Source: Gerris lacustris (lineage: Eukaryota > Arthropoda > Insecta > Hemiptera > Gerridae). Taken from it: a stretch of 64,000 nucleotides of DNA. The notes under the pieces are model-generated. The model saw nothing but the letters and a program-made list of their open reading frames with translations, was not told where the DNA came from and searched no databases. The stretch is taken from NCBI GenBank assembly GCA_951217055.1, contig OX578282.1, positions 70,647,092 through 70,711,091 of the forward strand, read 5' to 3'. The position numbers were made by a program, and so were the translations under genes. Shown here piece by piece: positions 1 through 7,688 of the stretch; within the stretch, counting starts at the first letter, position 1, and each line of letters begins with the position of its first letter.

Positions 1-2
1 CC

Positions 3-785
3 TGCAAAGGTCGTAAAAATGTTTGCAAGCAATGTAATGTTGCATTCCCTTCTAAACTACTCTTGTGTAGGCATAAAAAATCATGTAAAAAAATTGATTA
101 TCGATCTCTAAGAGCGAAAGTTAACCGCGTTTCACTCCCTGTTGACGAAGAGAGTGGAATTAAAATACTTCAAAGCGCATTTAATAAACATCTTATAACG
201 TACATAATTCCCAACAAAGAGGGCGCTAATAATTTAAAATCATATTTCTCCACTGCTCTCGATGTCATGAGAAAACAAATTGAAATCTTACTCAAAGACT
301 GGTCAGCTGTTACACTTAATTTTGTTCTAGAATGCACGTATGAGCATTCTATTACAAAAGATAGTTTTGAAAGGAATTTCAAGACTAAAAGTGTAGCCGT
401 GTATAATATGACCGATATAGATTCAATTTTACTCAAGGGAGTGGATAAAATTGAAAATGAAGTACAAACATATGAGGGCAGTCCTTCGGGCTTAAAGTTA
501 AGTTCGATTGATAATATTGTGTTAAATGTGAGTAAATTTAACCCGTTAAAGTCGGCGTGCAATATACCTCTGCCGGAGTGGATAGTTAAAACACAATCGG
601 TTGATCATACTATATATCCCGATAATGAAGACTGTTTTAGACAAGCAGTGTTGTCTCGTGTCCCTCATGGCAGAGTGTATGATTTCAGTGCTCTTACTTT
701 TCCAACTGCATTGAAAGATATTCCAAAGTTTGAAAACGTGAATAAAGTGCGGGTCAATATATTTGCGCTCGATGAAAAAAAATAA
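3..785 (+). CDS. DNA polymerase B, N-terminal part (partial; split from the rest by a frameshift)
   Basis: The frame is open from the left edge of the window, so the start codon is upstream and outside. The first residues form a C2HC-like zinc-finger pattern: C-x2-C at about residues 8-11, then HKKSC about 16 residues later. The remainder ends in the region with IPLPEWIV, CFRQAVLS and LKDIPKFEN motifs that in Polinton polymerases precedes the exonuclease domain. The frame ends at TAA 783-785, just after a run of eight A at 775-782, and the adjoining frame begins by 763 and continues the same protein. A single-base indel in the A run is the simplest explanation. Function is inferred to be an N-terminal accessory region of the protein-primed replicase. 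Confidence 0.8.
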   Translation, partial: CKGRKNVCKQCNVAFPSKLLLCRHKKSCKKIDYRSLRAKVNRVSLPVDEESGIKILQSAFNKHLITYIIPNKEGANNLKSYFSTALDVMRKQIEILLKDWSAVTLNFVLECTYEHSITKDSFERNFKTKSVAVYNMTDIDSILLKGVDKIENEVQTYEGSPSGLKLSSIDNIVLNVSKFNPLKSACNIPLPEWIVKTQSVDHTIYPDNEDCFRQAVLSRVPHGRVYDFSALTFPTALKDIPKFENVNKVRVNIFALDEKK

Positions 786-3585
786 ACTATATCCATATAA
801 GGTTAGCGAGCTTAAAACAGACGAATATATTGACCTCCTCCTTTTAAGTGTAGACAATCATAACCACTTTGTTCGCGTTTTCAATTTTGACAGATTGGTT
901 CGGTCACAAATAACAAAGAGACGAAATGCAATTGCAGTTTGTCGTAATTGCTTTACACACTTTGATAATCAATACGGGATGACAAAGGAGGAAAAGTTAA
1001 GATTGCACGGAAATGATTGCATAGAACAGCCGGCTAGAATGATTATGCCCGAAGGAGAAAAGTCCAAATTAAAATTTCCTAATGGGAAGAATCAAATTCG
1101 TGTACCTTTTGTCGGGTATTGTGATACCGAATCTCTTATCGTTCCTATTTCAACATGCGAGCCGCCGTCCCATGACTCTACTGGTAGACACTACCGGTCC
1201 TATACCAACAAAATACACGAGCATCAAATCATGTCCTTTGGTGTCTATGTCAAAAGTGACATACATACATCGGAGGAAGATGAAGATTTCAATAATATGA
1301 TAATCTATACGGGACGTGATGCGGCCAAAAAACTTATTTCTAGACTTGCTAGCATTGCAGCCAAGGTTCTCGGCTTTTATTCGCGTAATACCCCCATAAT
1401 TATGAGCGATCAAGATCAGCTGGCGCACGACTCTGCAATTACGTGTTATCTTTGTGGACTAGGATATCAGGATTTAAATTACGATAAAATTCGAGAACAT
1501 CGTCACATAACAGGAAGATATAGAGGTGCTGCTCACCGGAGTTGTAACCTAAATGCAAAAAAAATAGACTTCCTACCTGTGTACCTCCATTTCGGATCCG
1601 GGTATGACTTTAAATTTATTGTTCGTGAACTTGGTAACATCCGAGGGGAGATTAAAGTGCTTGCAGATACATCTGAAAGGTACATAACAGTGTCCAAACA
1701 GATTCTGTGTACACAAGGTCAAATTTGGATAAGATTTCTCGATTCATTTAGATTCCTACCTTCCAGTTTAGACGCTCTAGTAAAAACAATGACACCCGAT
1801 AGTTATAAGATTCTTCCAAAACTCTACGCTGGCAAGCAGCTAGAGTTGTTGTTGCGTAAGGGTCAGATGCCCTATGAGTACATGAGCGACTGGGAGAAAC
1901 TAGACGAGACCTCTTTGCCGCCGAGAGAGTCATTTTACAGTAGGCTAAATGAATCGGGCATAAGCGAGGACGAGTACAAGCACGCAGTTGAAGTATGGAA
2001 CGCGTTTAACATCAGAAACCTCCGAGAATATTCCGAGCTGTACCTCCGGACCGATGTCTACCTTCTCGCCGAAGTATTTGAGAATTTCCGAAGGGAATTT
2101 TTCAACTCGGAATACAACTTGGAGGTTGTCAACTATTACAGTATTCCCGGGGTGGCTTTCAACGGCATGTTGAAAGTCACCAAAGTACAACTAGACCTCA
2201 TAACAGATTACAACATGATGCTTTTTATTGAACGCGGTATCAGAGAAGGGTTTACCCAGGTGAGCCGGAGGTTTGTAGAAGCGGACAATAGTCAGCAATT
2301 GTTATATATAGATGCAAATAATCTATATGGACTCGCATCGTCGGAATCATTGCCGATGGGTGAATTCCGATGGGTTGATCCCCTCGATGTAGATTTGCTG
2401 ACTGTTTCCGATAACTCCGACGTGGGTTACATAGCAGAGGTGGACATAGTCATTCCGGAAAATTTACACGACTATTTTAACGACCTTCCACCTCTGCCCG
2501 AACGGATAAAACCTGCCGGTTCCAGTTACGTTAAACTTCTAGGCACTCTCAGTCCGAAAACAAAATATGTGCTACATTACAAATTGCTCCAATTTGTTGT
2601 AGCACACGGTTGCGAACTTAAAACTGTCCATAGAATCATAGGATTCCGACAATCGGCGTGGTTAGCGCCCTTTATTAACATGAACAACCAGAAGCGTGCG
2701 ATAGCCAAAAGTTCTTTCGAAAAGGATCTCTATAAGCTTTACAACAACAGCAATTATGGAAAAATGATGGAAAATTGTCGTAAGCGGATGGATTTGAGGT
2801 TAGTGTCATCTTGGCGTACAGCAGAAAAGCTTATAGCAAAACCCCACTTTAAAAGTAGGGTTATTTTTGAAGAAAATCTGGTTGCAATTCATATGAGTAA
2901 AACTAAGATCCTTTTCGACAGACCTTCGTATGTGGGGATGGTCTTACTCGACCTTGCAAAGATTAGAATGCTTAGCATGCATTATGATCAAATGATGCGG
3001 CATTACGGTCTCGAAAGACTCACTCTCGCATACACCGATACGGACAGTTTTATTTACGCTATAAAAACAGCAGATGAAGACTGGAGAGTGGAAGCTTTCC
3101 GAGCTCTCGGACACGAGTTTGATTTTAGTAACCTCCCCTCTGATCATCCTTGTTATTCGACAGTTAACAAACAAGTCCTGGGAAAATTTAAAGATGAGAC
3201 CGCGGGCGGAAAAATAAAGTCGTTTGTAGGATTGAGAGCTAAAATGTATGCCTTCGAAATTGAAGGCGATGAGACGATAAAAAAGGCTAAGGGGGTTAAA
3301 AGGAGCGCTGTAAAAAATAAACTCGAATTTGATGACTTTAAAAGAGCGCTCTTTGAGTCTAAAACTATGTCTACAAAGTTCAACCTCATACGTTCCTATC
3401 GCCTTAGGCTTTACACCGTAGCCATACATAAATTGGCTCTCTCGTCCACTGATGACAAACGACACATTCTACCGGATAAGATTACCACCCTTGCCCATGG
3501 GCATCATCGAATAATGGAGATCGATGAAGGCGGTGATGTCGCGGGCGGCAGCGACATTGAAAACACCATTGAAAACACAGAGTAG
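763..3585 (+). CDS. Protein-primed family B DNA polymerase (main part)
   Basis: This is the Polinton replicative polymerase, which copies linear element DNA using a protein primer. Near residues 58-85 is a C-x2-C...H-x4-C zinc pattern. Exonuclease motif I is GYCDTESL at about 117-124, and a second Zn-like cluster (CYLCGLGY...H...C) starts near 227. Exo II is GSGYDFKFI at about 280, and Exo III (YLRTDVYLLAE) lies near 427. Polymerase motif A is DANNLYG at about 517, motif B (YNNSNYGKMMEN) near 658, and motif C YTDTDS at about 757. All catalytic acidic residues are present. The ATG at 763 is only the first in this frame; the natural protein probably begins upstream in the 3-785 frame and would total about 1200 residues, typical for the family. 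Confidence 0.93.
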   Translation: MRSMKKNKLYPYKVSELKTDEYIDLLLLSVDNHNHFVRVFNFDRLVRSQITKRRNAIAVCRNCFTHFDNQYGMTKEEKLRLHGNDCIEQPARMIMPEGEKSKLKFPNGKNQIRVPFVGYCDTESLIVPISTCEPPSHDSTGRHYRSYTNKIHEHQIMSFGVYVKSDIHTSEEDEDFNNMIIYTGRDAAKKLISRLASIAAKVLGFYSRNTPIIMSDQDQLAHDSAITCYLCGLGYQDLNYDKIREHRHITGRYRGAAHRSCNLNAKKIDFLPVYLHFGSGYDFKFIVRELGNIRGEIKVLADTSERYITVSKQILCTQGQIWIRFLDSFRFLPSSLDALVKTMTPDSYKILPKLYAGKQLELLLRKGQMPYEYMSDWEKLDETSLPPRESFYSRLNESGISEDEYKHAVEVWNAFNIRNLREYSELYLRTDVYLLAEVFENFRREFFNSEYNLEVVNYYSIPGVAFNGMLKVTKVQLDLITDYNMMLFIERGIREGFTQVSRRFVEADNSQQLLYIDANNLYGLASSESLPMGEFRWVDPLDVDLLTVSDNSDVGYIAEVDIVIPENLHDYFNDLPPLPERIKPAGSSYVKLLGTLSPKTKYVLHYKLLQFVVAHGCELKTVHRIIGFRQSAWLAPFINMNNQKRAIAKSSFEKDLYKLYNNSNYGKMMENCRKRMDLRLVSSWRTAEKLIAKPHFKSRVIFEENLVAIHMSKTKILFDRPSYVGMVLLDLAKIRMLSMHYDQMMRHYGLERLTLAYTDTDSFIYAIKTADEDWRVEAFRALGHEFDFSNLPSDHPCYSTVNKQVLGKFKDETAGGKIKSFVGLRAKMYAFEIEGDETIKKAKGVKRSAVKNKLEFDDFKRALFESKTMSTKFNLIRSYRLRLYTVAIHKLALSSTDDKRHILPDKITTLAHGHHRIMEIDEGGDVAGGSDIENTIENTE

Positions 3586-3734
3586 TTGTAGGGATGCAAA
3601 CATTATCGACCGGAGATGACGACGACATCGGAAATGGAGGTGACAAAACAATGGTTGGTCACCACAGGATAGGGCGAGGTGGGGCCCTATCTACATAAAA
3701 AATATATAAATATTTATTTGTTATCGCGCGCGAA
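3586..3734. other. Short intergenic region after polB
   Basis: No supported gene. The stretch becomes AT-rich towards the TATA-like box at 3735 that serves the next gene. Confidence 0.5.
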
Positions 3735-3770
3735 TATAAAAACAGAGTGCGAATCATGCGATTCATCAGT
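3735..3770 (+). promoter_or_regulatory. Core promoter (TATA + TCAGT) of the PLA2-like gene
   Basis: TATAAA at 3735-3740 is followed by the insect-type initiator TCAGT at 3766-3770, with its A 33 nt from the box. The predicted transcript starts after the first in-frame ATG (3756) and just before the next one (3771), so 3771 may be the used start. Confidence 0.6.
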
Positions 3771-4283
3771 ATGCGTTTAGCACTTAGAAAGAAAGGTCGT
3801 GGAGGAGTGATTAACAAGTTGGTTGACAGTTTACCGGTAGAATTACATTTGCCAGGCTATCGGTTTTGCGGTCCGGGTACTAAACTCCAAAAAAGGTTGG
3901 GTCAGGCAGGGATCAATCCGTTGGACGACGCTTGTAAGCAACACGATATTGCTTACGCAAATCAAGAGTCGAGAACAGAAGCAGACCGACGTTTGGAGGA
4001 AGCGGCTTGGAAACGTGTAAAGGCTCGAGTAATACCGGTGCCGAAGCGAGGAGGTATTTTACCTTTTCTTATGGCCGCGATTCCGGCTTTGGCCGCTCTC
4101 GGTTCTGTTGCAGGCGGGGCGGCCAGTTTGGTCAAGACCATAAACGAAGGTCGTCAGGCTAGTCAAGCTTTGGAGGAGGCCAGGAGGCACAACAAAAAGA
4201 TGGAGGAGGTGGCGCTCGGTAAGGGACTATATTTGAGACCGTATAGAAAAGGACTCGGAGTCTATGTAAGCTCAAAAAACTAA
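3756..4283 (+). CDS. Virion protein with PLA2-like domain and C-terminal hydrophobic segment
   Basis: Residues about 25-75 carry a phospholipase A2-like core. A glycine-rich calcium-loop-like stretch (YRFCGPGT) is followed by DACKQHDIAY with the His-Asp pair expected at the active site. Similar small PLA2 domains occur in parvovirus capsid proteins and in Polinton/adintovirus virion proteins, where they are thought to breach membranes during entry. The second half has a basic stretch, then an Ala/Gly-rich hydrophobic segment (LPFLMAAIPALAALGSVAGG, about 108-127) like that of adenovirus core protein X. That is followed by a charged helix and a basic tail. The frame is also open upstream from a GTG at 3747; ATG 3756 and ATG 3771 are the realistic starts. 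It lies between polB and the protease, a usual place for minor virion genes. Confidence 0.8.
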   Translation: MRFISMRLALRKKGRGGVINKLVDSLPVELHLPGYRFCGPGTKLQKRLGQAGINPLDDACKQHDIAYANQESRTEADRRLEEAAWKRVKARVIPVPKRGGILPFLMAAIPALAALGSVAGGAASLVKTINEGRQASQALEEARRHNKKMEEVALGKGLYLRPYRKGLGVYVSSKN

Positions 4284-4321
4284 CCGTGAGCCTTCCTGCA
4301 CGCCCTTTGACCGATTACGAT

Positions 4322-4657
4322 ATGAAACGTGCGTTAACAGACCGGCTTCGCCTTTGCAAGTTTCGCGGAGTCTTTATGCGCGATCGCTTGCCGAAAATAA
4401 GACGTAACGTGGAATGCGGCATTATCAATTTACAAACGTGGCGTGAACCCGGCAGTCATTGGGTGTTGTATTATGTCGACGGTTACTGGTCGGTGTATTT
4501 CGATCCGTACGGTGATTTGTCTCCACCACAAGAACTGGTCGACTATTTGGAAGGCACAACAATATTCTACAACCAACGTCAAATACAACCATTTGACACG
4601 TTTATTTGCGGTCATTTATGCATGATACTAGCAGTTATATTATGCAGTGATCTCTAG
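4322..4657 (+). CDS. Adenain-like cysteine protease (virion maturation)
   Basis: The protein matches the compact adenain/Ulp1-like fold. The catalytic His is in GSHWVLYYVD, the acidic residue probably in YFDPYG, and the oxyanion Gln/Cys region in IQPFDTFICGHLCM with the nucleophile Cys in CGHLC. Family members mature capsid precursors inside the particle. The frame is open from 4286, but that position is GTG, so the first ATG (4322, giving 111 residues) is the better start. At this length it is shorter than adenovirus proteases (about 200 residues), and the C-terminus stops soon after the nucleophile, so it may be a minimal form or slightly truncated. It follows the PLA2-like gene by about 38 nt. 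Confidence 0.8.
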   Translation: MKRALTDRLRLCKFRGVFMRDRLPKIRRNVECGIINLQTWREPGSHWVLYYVDGYWSVYFDPYGDLSPPQELVDYLEGTTIFYNQRQIQPFDTFICGHLCMILAVILCSDL

Positions 4658-4668
4658 CCCACTGTTTG

Positions 4669-4703
4669 TATATATATTACACTTGACGACTTTAAGAGTC
4701 AGT
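4669..4703 (+). promoter_or_regulatory. Core promoter of penton gene
   Basis: TATATATATTA at 4669-4679 and TCAGT at 4699-4703 (A 32 nt from the box) lie directly before the ATG at 4705. The predicted leader is only about 4 nt. Confidence 0.65.
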
Positions 4704-4704
4704 C

Positions 4705-5646
4705 ATGTCTCTAACGTTAACATTTACCGGTGACAAATCGGTCCTCACGAGTGATTTTTTCCCACCGGTACATTTGAACGATGGTAATTGGGTATGCGGT
4801 CTGTTGTCCTTTGAAGCGTACAATTCTATTCCGAACGTAGACGAGACCAACAACCGAATTTATCTCATGTATAATGACATAGTATTTACTGTACCGAAAA
4901 ATCCCACTTACGAACAGATTACTGCTAATATTCAAACTAATCTTCCCGAAGGTGTTGAAATAAGATTCGCTATAAAAGGTGGACGAGTAGTAATAAAAAG
5001 CAACAAGACATTATTCAACGATTTAAAAGATACAATTTTAACCACTTTCGGCTTTGAGCGCGGTACAATACTCGAGGCTAACATAGAGCATATAGCTCCA
5101 GTGGTCATAGGTTCGAGTATAGTGTATAGCAAGATTATAGTGGGTGACATGATAAAACTCCCCAAAGGCTCTTACGAACTTAGTGATATTGCTAAGGAGC
5201 TCTCCAAGTACGATATTGACGTGAAGGAGCAACGCAACTCGCTCACCTGTACTGTGATTAGTAAGGATAAAAACTTAAACTTTAAATCGGTCAACAGTAT
5301 TGGAAGTATTCTCGGATTTGAACCGAAAATATTGGAGAAAAATGATCGCAGTGTTTCGGATACAATTGTCGACATATTCAAAGTTAACGCGTTGTCTGTA
5401 GAATGTAATATTGTCACCGGTTCGTATATAAATGGTGAAGAGTCTCATGTCCTGCATCAGTTCTTCCCCACAGTAGCTCCGGGATACAAGATTGTCGAAG
5501 TGCCACAGACAGTTGTCTACTTGCACACATTAACAAATACTCTCACGTCTGTTAATATCGCAATAAAGGATCAAGAGGGCCGACCGGTGGACTTTCGCGG
5601 AGAGACAATAACCGTTCGTATTCATCTTAAGCGCAGTAATGATTGA
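4705..5646 (+). CDS. Penton (minor capsid protein, single jelly-roll)
   Basis: The position (after the protease, directly before the major capsid gene), the length (313 residues) and the beta-rich sequence fit the Polinton minor capsid protein, which forms the vertex capsomers. The C-terminal third is the most typical part: SYINGEESHVLHQFFPTVAPG around 240-260, then a VPQTVVYLHTL strand and a closing strand with TITVRIHLKR. The N-terminal half has short strands (LTLTFTGDKS, FPPVHLNDGNWVCGLLSFEAYNSIPNV-type start) common to these proteins. No frame breaks were seen. It has its own TATA/TCAGT promoter. Identification rests on context and family resemblance rather than catalytic residues. Confidence 0.8.
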   Translation: MSLTLTFTGDKSVLTSDFFPPVHLNDGNWVCGLLSFEAYNSIPNVDETNNRIYLMYNDIVFTVPKNPTYEQITANIQTNLPEGVEIRFAIKGGRVVIKSNKTLFNDLKDTILTTFGFERGTILEANIEHIAPVVIGSSIVYSKIIVGDMIKLPKGSYELSDIAKELSKYDIDVKEQRNSLTCTVISKDKNLNFKSVNSIGSILGFEPKILEKNDRSVSDTIVDIFKVNALSVECNIVTGSYINGEESHVLHQFFPTVAPGYKIVEVPQTVVYLHTLTNTLTSVNIAIKDQEGRPVDFRGETITVRIHLKRSND

Positions 5647-5827
5647 CTTTAAATACCGACCCATCGATATTGTAGACTTCAGTAGACAACAACAAGTCAC
5701 TGGGCTAACATCTGTCAATCGCGAGTATTTACAGAATCTCGGCTTTAAAATTCGCAACAATGGATTCCGCCACATTGCTAGATTTGGCAAAAGCGCCAAG
5801 ATTCGACGATTCCATAGTAAAACTTGA
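5639..5827 (+). CDS. Small overlapping ORF between penton and capsid genes (uncertain)
   Basis: A 62-codon frame starts with an ATG that overlaps the penton stop by 8 nt and runs 68 nt into the capsid gene in another frame. The first 40 residues (with REYLQNLGFK) look protein-like; the rest lies inside the capsid gene and is probably constrained by it. The TATA-like/TCAGT pair at 5648-5683 lies inside this frame and would give a capsid mRNA that skips its ATG. The small protein would therefore need the penton transcript. It could be a real short virion protein, as some Polintons have small genes here, or an accident. Confidence 0.35.
   Translation: MIDFKYRPIDIVDFSRQQQVTGLTSVNREYLQNLGFKIRNNGFRHIARFGKSAKIRRFHSKT
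5648..5683 (+). promoter_or_regulatory. Core promoter of major capsid gene
   Basis: TTTAAATA at 5648-5655 and TCAGT at 5679-5683 (A 33 nt from the box). The first ATG after the predicted start is 5760, the capsid start, about 80 nt downstream. Confidence 0.55.
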
Positions 5828-7001
5828 GTATCACAGTCATCTACCCTATTCGTCGAGTAAATTTGACAATTCCGATGAAATAAGGATACCCTTTCAACAG
5901 CCCGACACCTACGTATTGCCATCAAAAAGCTTCATTTGCATCGAGGGAAAGATGACACCGCCGCCTGTGCTCTACACGCTTGCATCAAATGCCGGCGCTC
6001 ACGCATTTAGCGACATTCGTCTTGAGTTGAATGGCGTCGAAATTGATCAGACCAGGATGCCCGGTATCACTTCTACTTTAAAGGGTTACTCGAGTTTCAG
6101 CAAAGCCACTGCGCAGAGACTGCAGTCCGCCGGATGGATGTTACCGACAACAGACAAGTCCTACAATCAAGCTTTGAACAAGACCACTGGTGAATTCAGC
6201 ATGTGCATCCCTTTGGACACGGTCTTGGGCTTTGCCGAGGACTACAAGCGCGTCCTGATGAACTCACGTCTCGAGTTGATTTTACTCAGGGCCAACAAAG
6301 ACGACAACATGTTTATACCTATCGAATCTACCGAACCCGTAGGAGATGCTACAAACAAAGTCGATATTACAAGTATCAAGTGGAAACTCCCCTATTTTAC
6401 ATTGAACGATCTTCAGAAACTTCGCATGCTTAACTTACTCGAGCGTAACGTCCCCATATCGATGGCATTCCGTACGTGGAATCTGTTTACATATCCCATT
6501 CTTCCACAGACCCAGAACCATACATGGACCATCAAAACTAGCACACAATTGGAGAAGCCACGCTACGTTATTTTAGCTTTGCAGACGGGTCGGATCAACC
6601 AACAGAAAAAGGACGTTAACAAGTTTGATGCGTGTGCTTTGAAAAATGTACGTCTTTACATTGGAAGCGAGTCGTACCCCTATGGCAATTTAAATTTGAA
6701 TTTTACAAAGAAAACATTAGCATGGTTGTACGAAATGTATGCCGACTTTCAACGCTCCTATTACGGTCGATCCGAGGCGCATCCCATGCTGACTTACGAG
6801 GAGTTTATCAAGGACGCACCGTTTGTTGTGCTAGATTGCAGTCGACAAGTGGAGTCTGTAACCTCGGCCTCTGTGGACATCAAGGTAGAGTTTGAAACGT
6901 CTGCTAATATTCCCGAAGGCACAAGTGCATATTGCCTAATTTTACACGATCAACTCGTTACTCACTATCCTCTCACGGGCATTGTAACAAAGAATGCGTA
7001 A
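5760..7001 (+). CDS. Major capsid protein (hexon-like, double jelly-roll)
   Basis: The largest structural gene encodes 413 residues without breaks. Its location between penton and packaging ATPase, its size and its beta-strand-rich content fit the adintovirus/Polinton hexon-like protein that trimerises into capsid capsomers. Recognisable family-like stretches are the N-terminal SIVKLEYHSHLPY region, SDIRLELNGVEIDQTR near 85-100, the middle strand with SRLELILLRAN (about 170), and the second barrel with PRYVILALQTGR (about 268) and NVRLYIGSESYPYGNLNL (about 295). The C-terminus (YCLILHDQLVTHYPLTG) is typical. The start is the first ATG after the promoter at 5648-5683. Confidence 0.83.
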   Translation: MDSATLLDLAKAPRFDDSIVKLEYHSHLPYSSSKFDNSDEIRIPFQQPDTYVLPSKSFICIEGKMTPPPVLYTLASNAGAHAFSDIRLELNGVEIDQTRMPGITSTLKGYSSFSKATAQRLQSAGWMLPTTDKSYNQALNKTTGEFSMCIPLDTVLGFAEDYKRVLMNSRLELILLRANKDDNMFIPIESTEPVGDATNKVDITSIKWKLPYFTLNDLQKLRMLNLLERNVPISMAFRTWNLFTYPILPQTQNHTWTIKTSTQLEKPRYVILALQTGRINQQKKDVNKFDACALKNVRLYIGSESYPYGNLNLNFTKKTLAWLYEMYADFQRSYYGRSEAHPMLTYEEFIKDAPFVVLDCSRQVESVTSASVDIKVEFETSANIPEGTSAYCLILHDQLVTHYPLTGIVTKNA

Positions 7002-7031
7002 TCGCCATTAATGGAGAGGGGAGACAATGAA

Positions 7032-7066
7032 TATAAGGTGATGTGTTTAGAGCCTTGATCGTCAGT
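7032..7066 (+). promoter_or_regulatory. Core promoter of the 7074 gene
   Basis: TATAAG at 7032-7037 and TCAGT at 7062-7066 (A 32 nt from the box), 8 nt before the ATG. Confidence 0.65.
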
Positions 7067-7073
7067 CAACACG

Positions 7074-7601
7074 ATGAAAGCCGCCATTGTCGATATAATT
7101 TGCTTTCGAGACTTGAAGAAGTCCTGTAACACCTGCAACAATCGGGCTGCAGGCGGTTTTATCGTCAAAGAGTTGGCCATCATTGACGTAGGTACCGGTG
7201 CCATGAGCTGGTATCTGTTTAAGCCGCCCCCTACAAAGGATTCTTCGACGGCTCTCACCAGAGACAATAAATGGCTTCGAGAGCACTTTCACGGTTTATC
7301 ATGGGAGGATGGAGATGTAGACTATCATCGTATGATTCCCCTATTGCAAGTGCTCAACAACTGCTACGATCAAGTCTATGTGAAGGGACTTGAAAAATCA
7401 AAATTTCTACATACATGCGGAGTGAGTACAAACATTACCGATCTCGACCAACTTGGATGTCCCTCACTTAAAAATCTAAACTTTTGGACATCGATGCCCC
7501 GCCTCACATGCATCAGACACAGCGGTGACAACTACGTCTGCGCCAGGGACCAGGCATCGAAACTGTATCTGTGGTACAAACTAAAATTTTATACTGTATA
7601 A
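7074..7601 (+). CDS. Conserved arthropod/Polinton protein of unknown function (possible RNase H-fold exonuclease relative)
   Basis: The 175-residue protein resembles a family of short arthropod proteins found in Polintons and as dispersed genomic copies. Visible landmarks are VDIICFRD near the N-terminus, GGFIVKELAIID (about 27-38), NKWLREHFHGLSWEDGDVDY (about 65-84), QVYVKGLEKSKFL (about 99-111), LGCPSL near 129, and a C-terminal C-x2-H...CARDQASKLYLWY. The alternation of acidic or His positions recalls a DEDD exonuclease layout, but I cannot place a complete catalytic set, so this is inference only. It lies between the capsid and ATPase genes with its own promoter and a downstream poly(A) signal. 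Confidence 0.65.
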   Translation: MKAAIVDIICFRDLKKSCNTCNNRAAGGFIVKELAIIDVGTGAMSWYLFKPPPTKDSSTALTRDNKWLREHFHGLSWEDGDVDYHRMIPLLQVLNNCYDQVYVKGLEKSKFLHTCGVSTNITDLDQLGCPSLKNLNFWTSMPRLTCIRHSGDNYVCARDQASKLYLWYKLKFYTV

Positions 7602-7603
7602 AA

Positions 7604-7609
7604 AATAAA
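7604..7609 (+). terminator. Poly(A) signal
   Basis: AATAAA directly after the stop codon of the 7074 gene, followed by further AT-rich sequence. Confidence 0.55.
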
Positions 7610-7649
7610 TAAAAACCTACTTTTTACACACAACTTGTCTATTGTTTTT

Positions 7650-7685
7650 TATAAATATAGTATTGGAAATCCTTTACCTCTTAGT
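7650..7685 (+). promoter_or_regulatory. Core promoter of the packaging ATPase
   Basis: TATAAATA at 7650-7657 and TTAGT at 7681-7685 (A 33 nt from the box), 3 nt before ATG 7689. This supports ATG 7689 over the upstream in-frame ATG at 7635. Confidence 0.6.
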
Positions 7686-7688
7686 ATA

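Noticed and set aside
2944..3465. 173-codon minus-strand ORF
   Set aside because: Lies wholly opposite the catalytic part of polB and has no family resemblance; antisense shadow.
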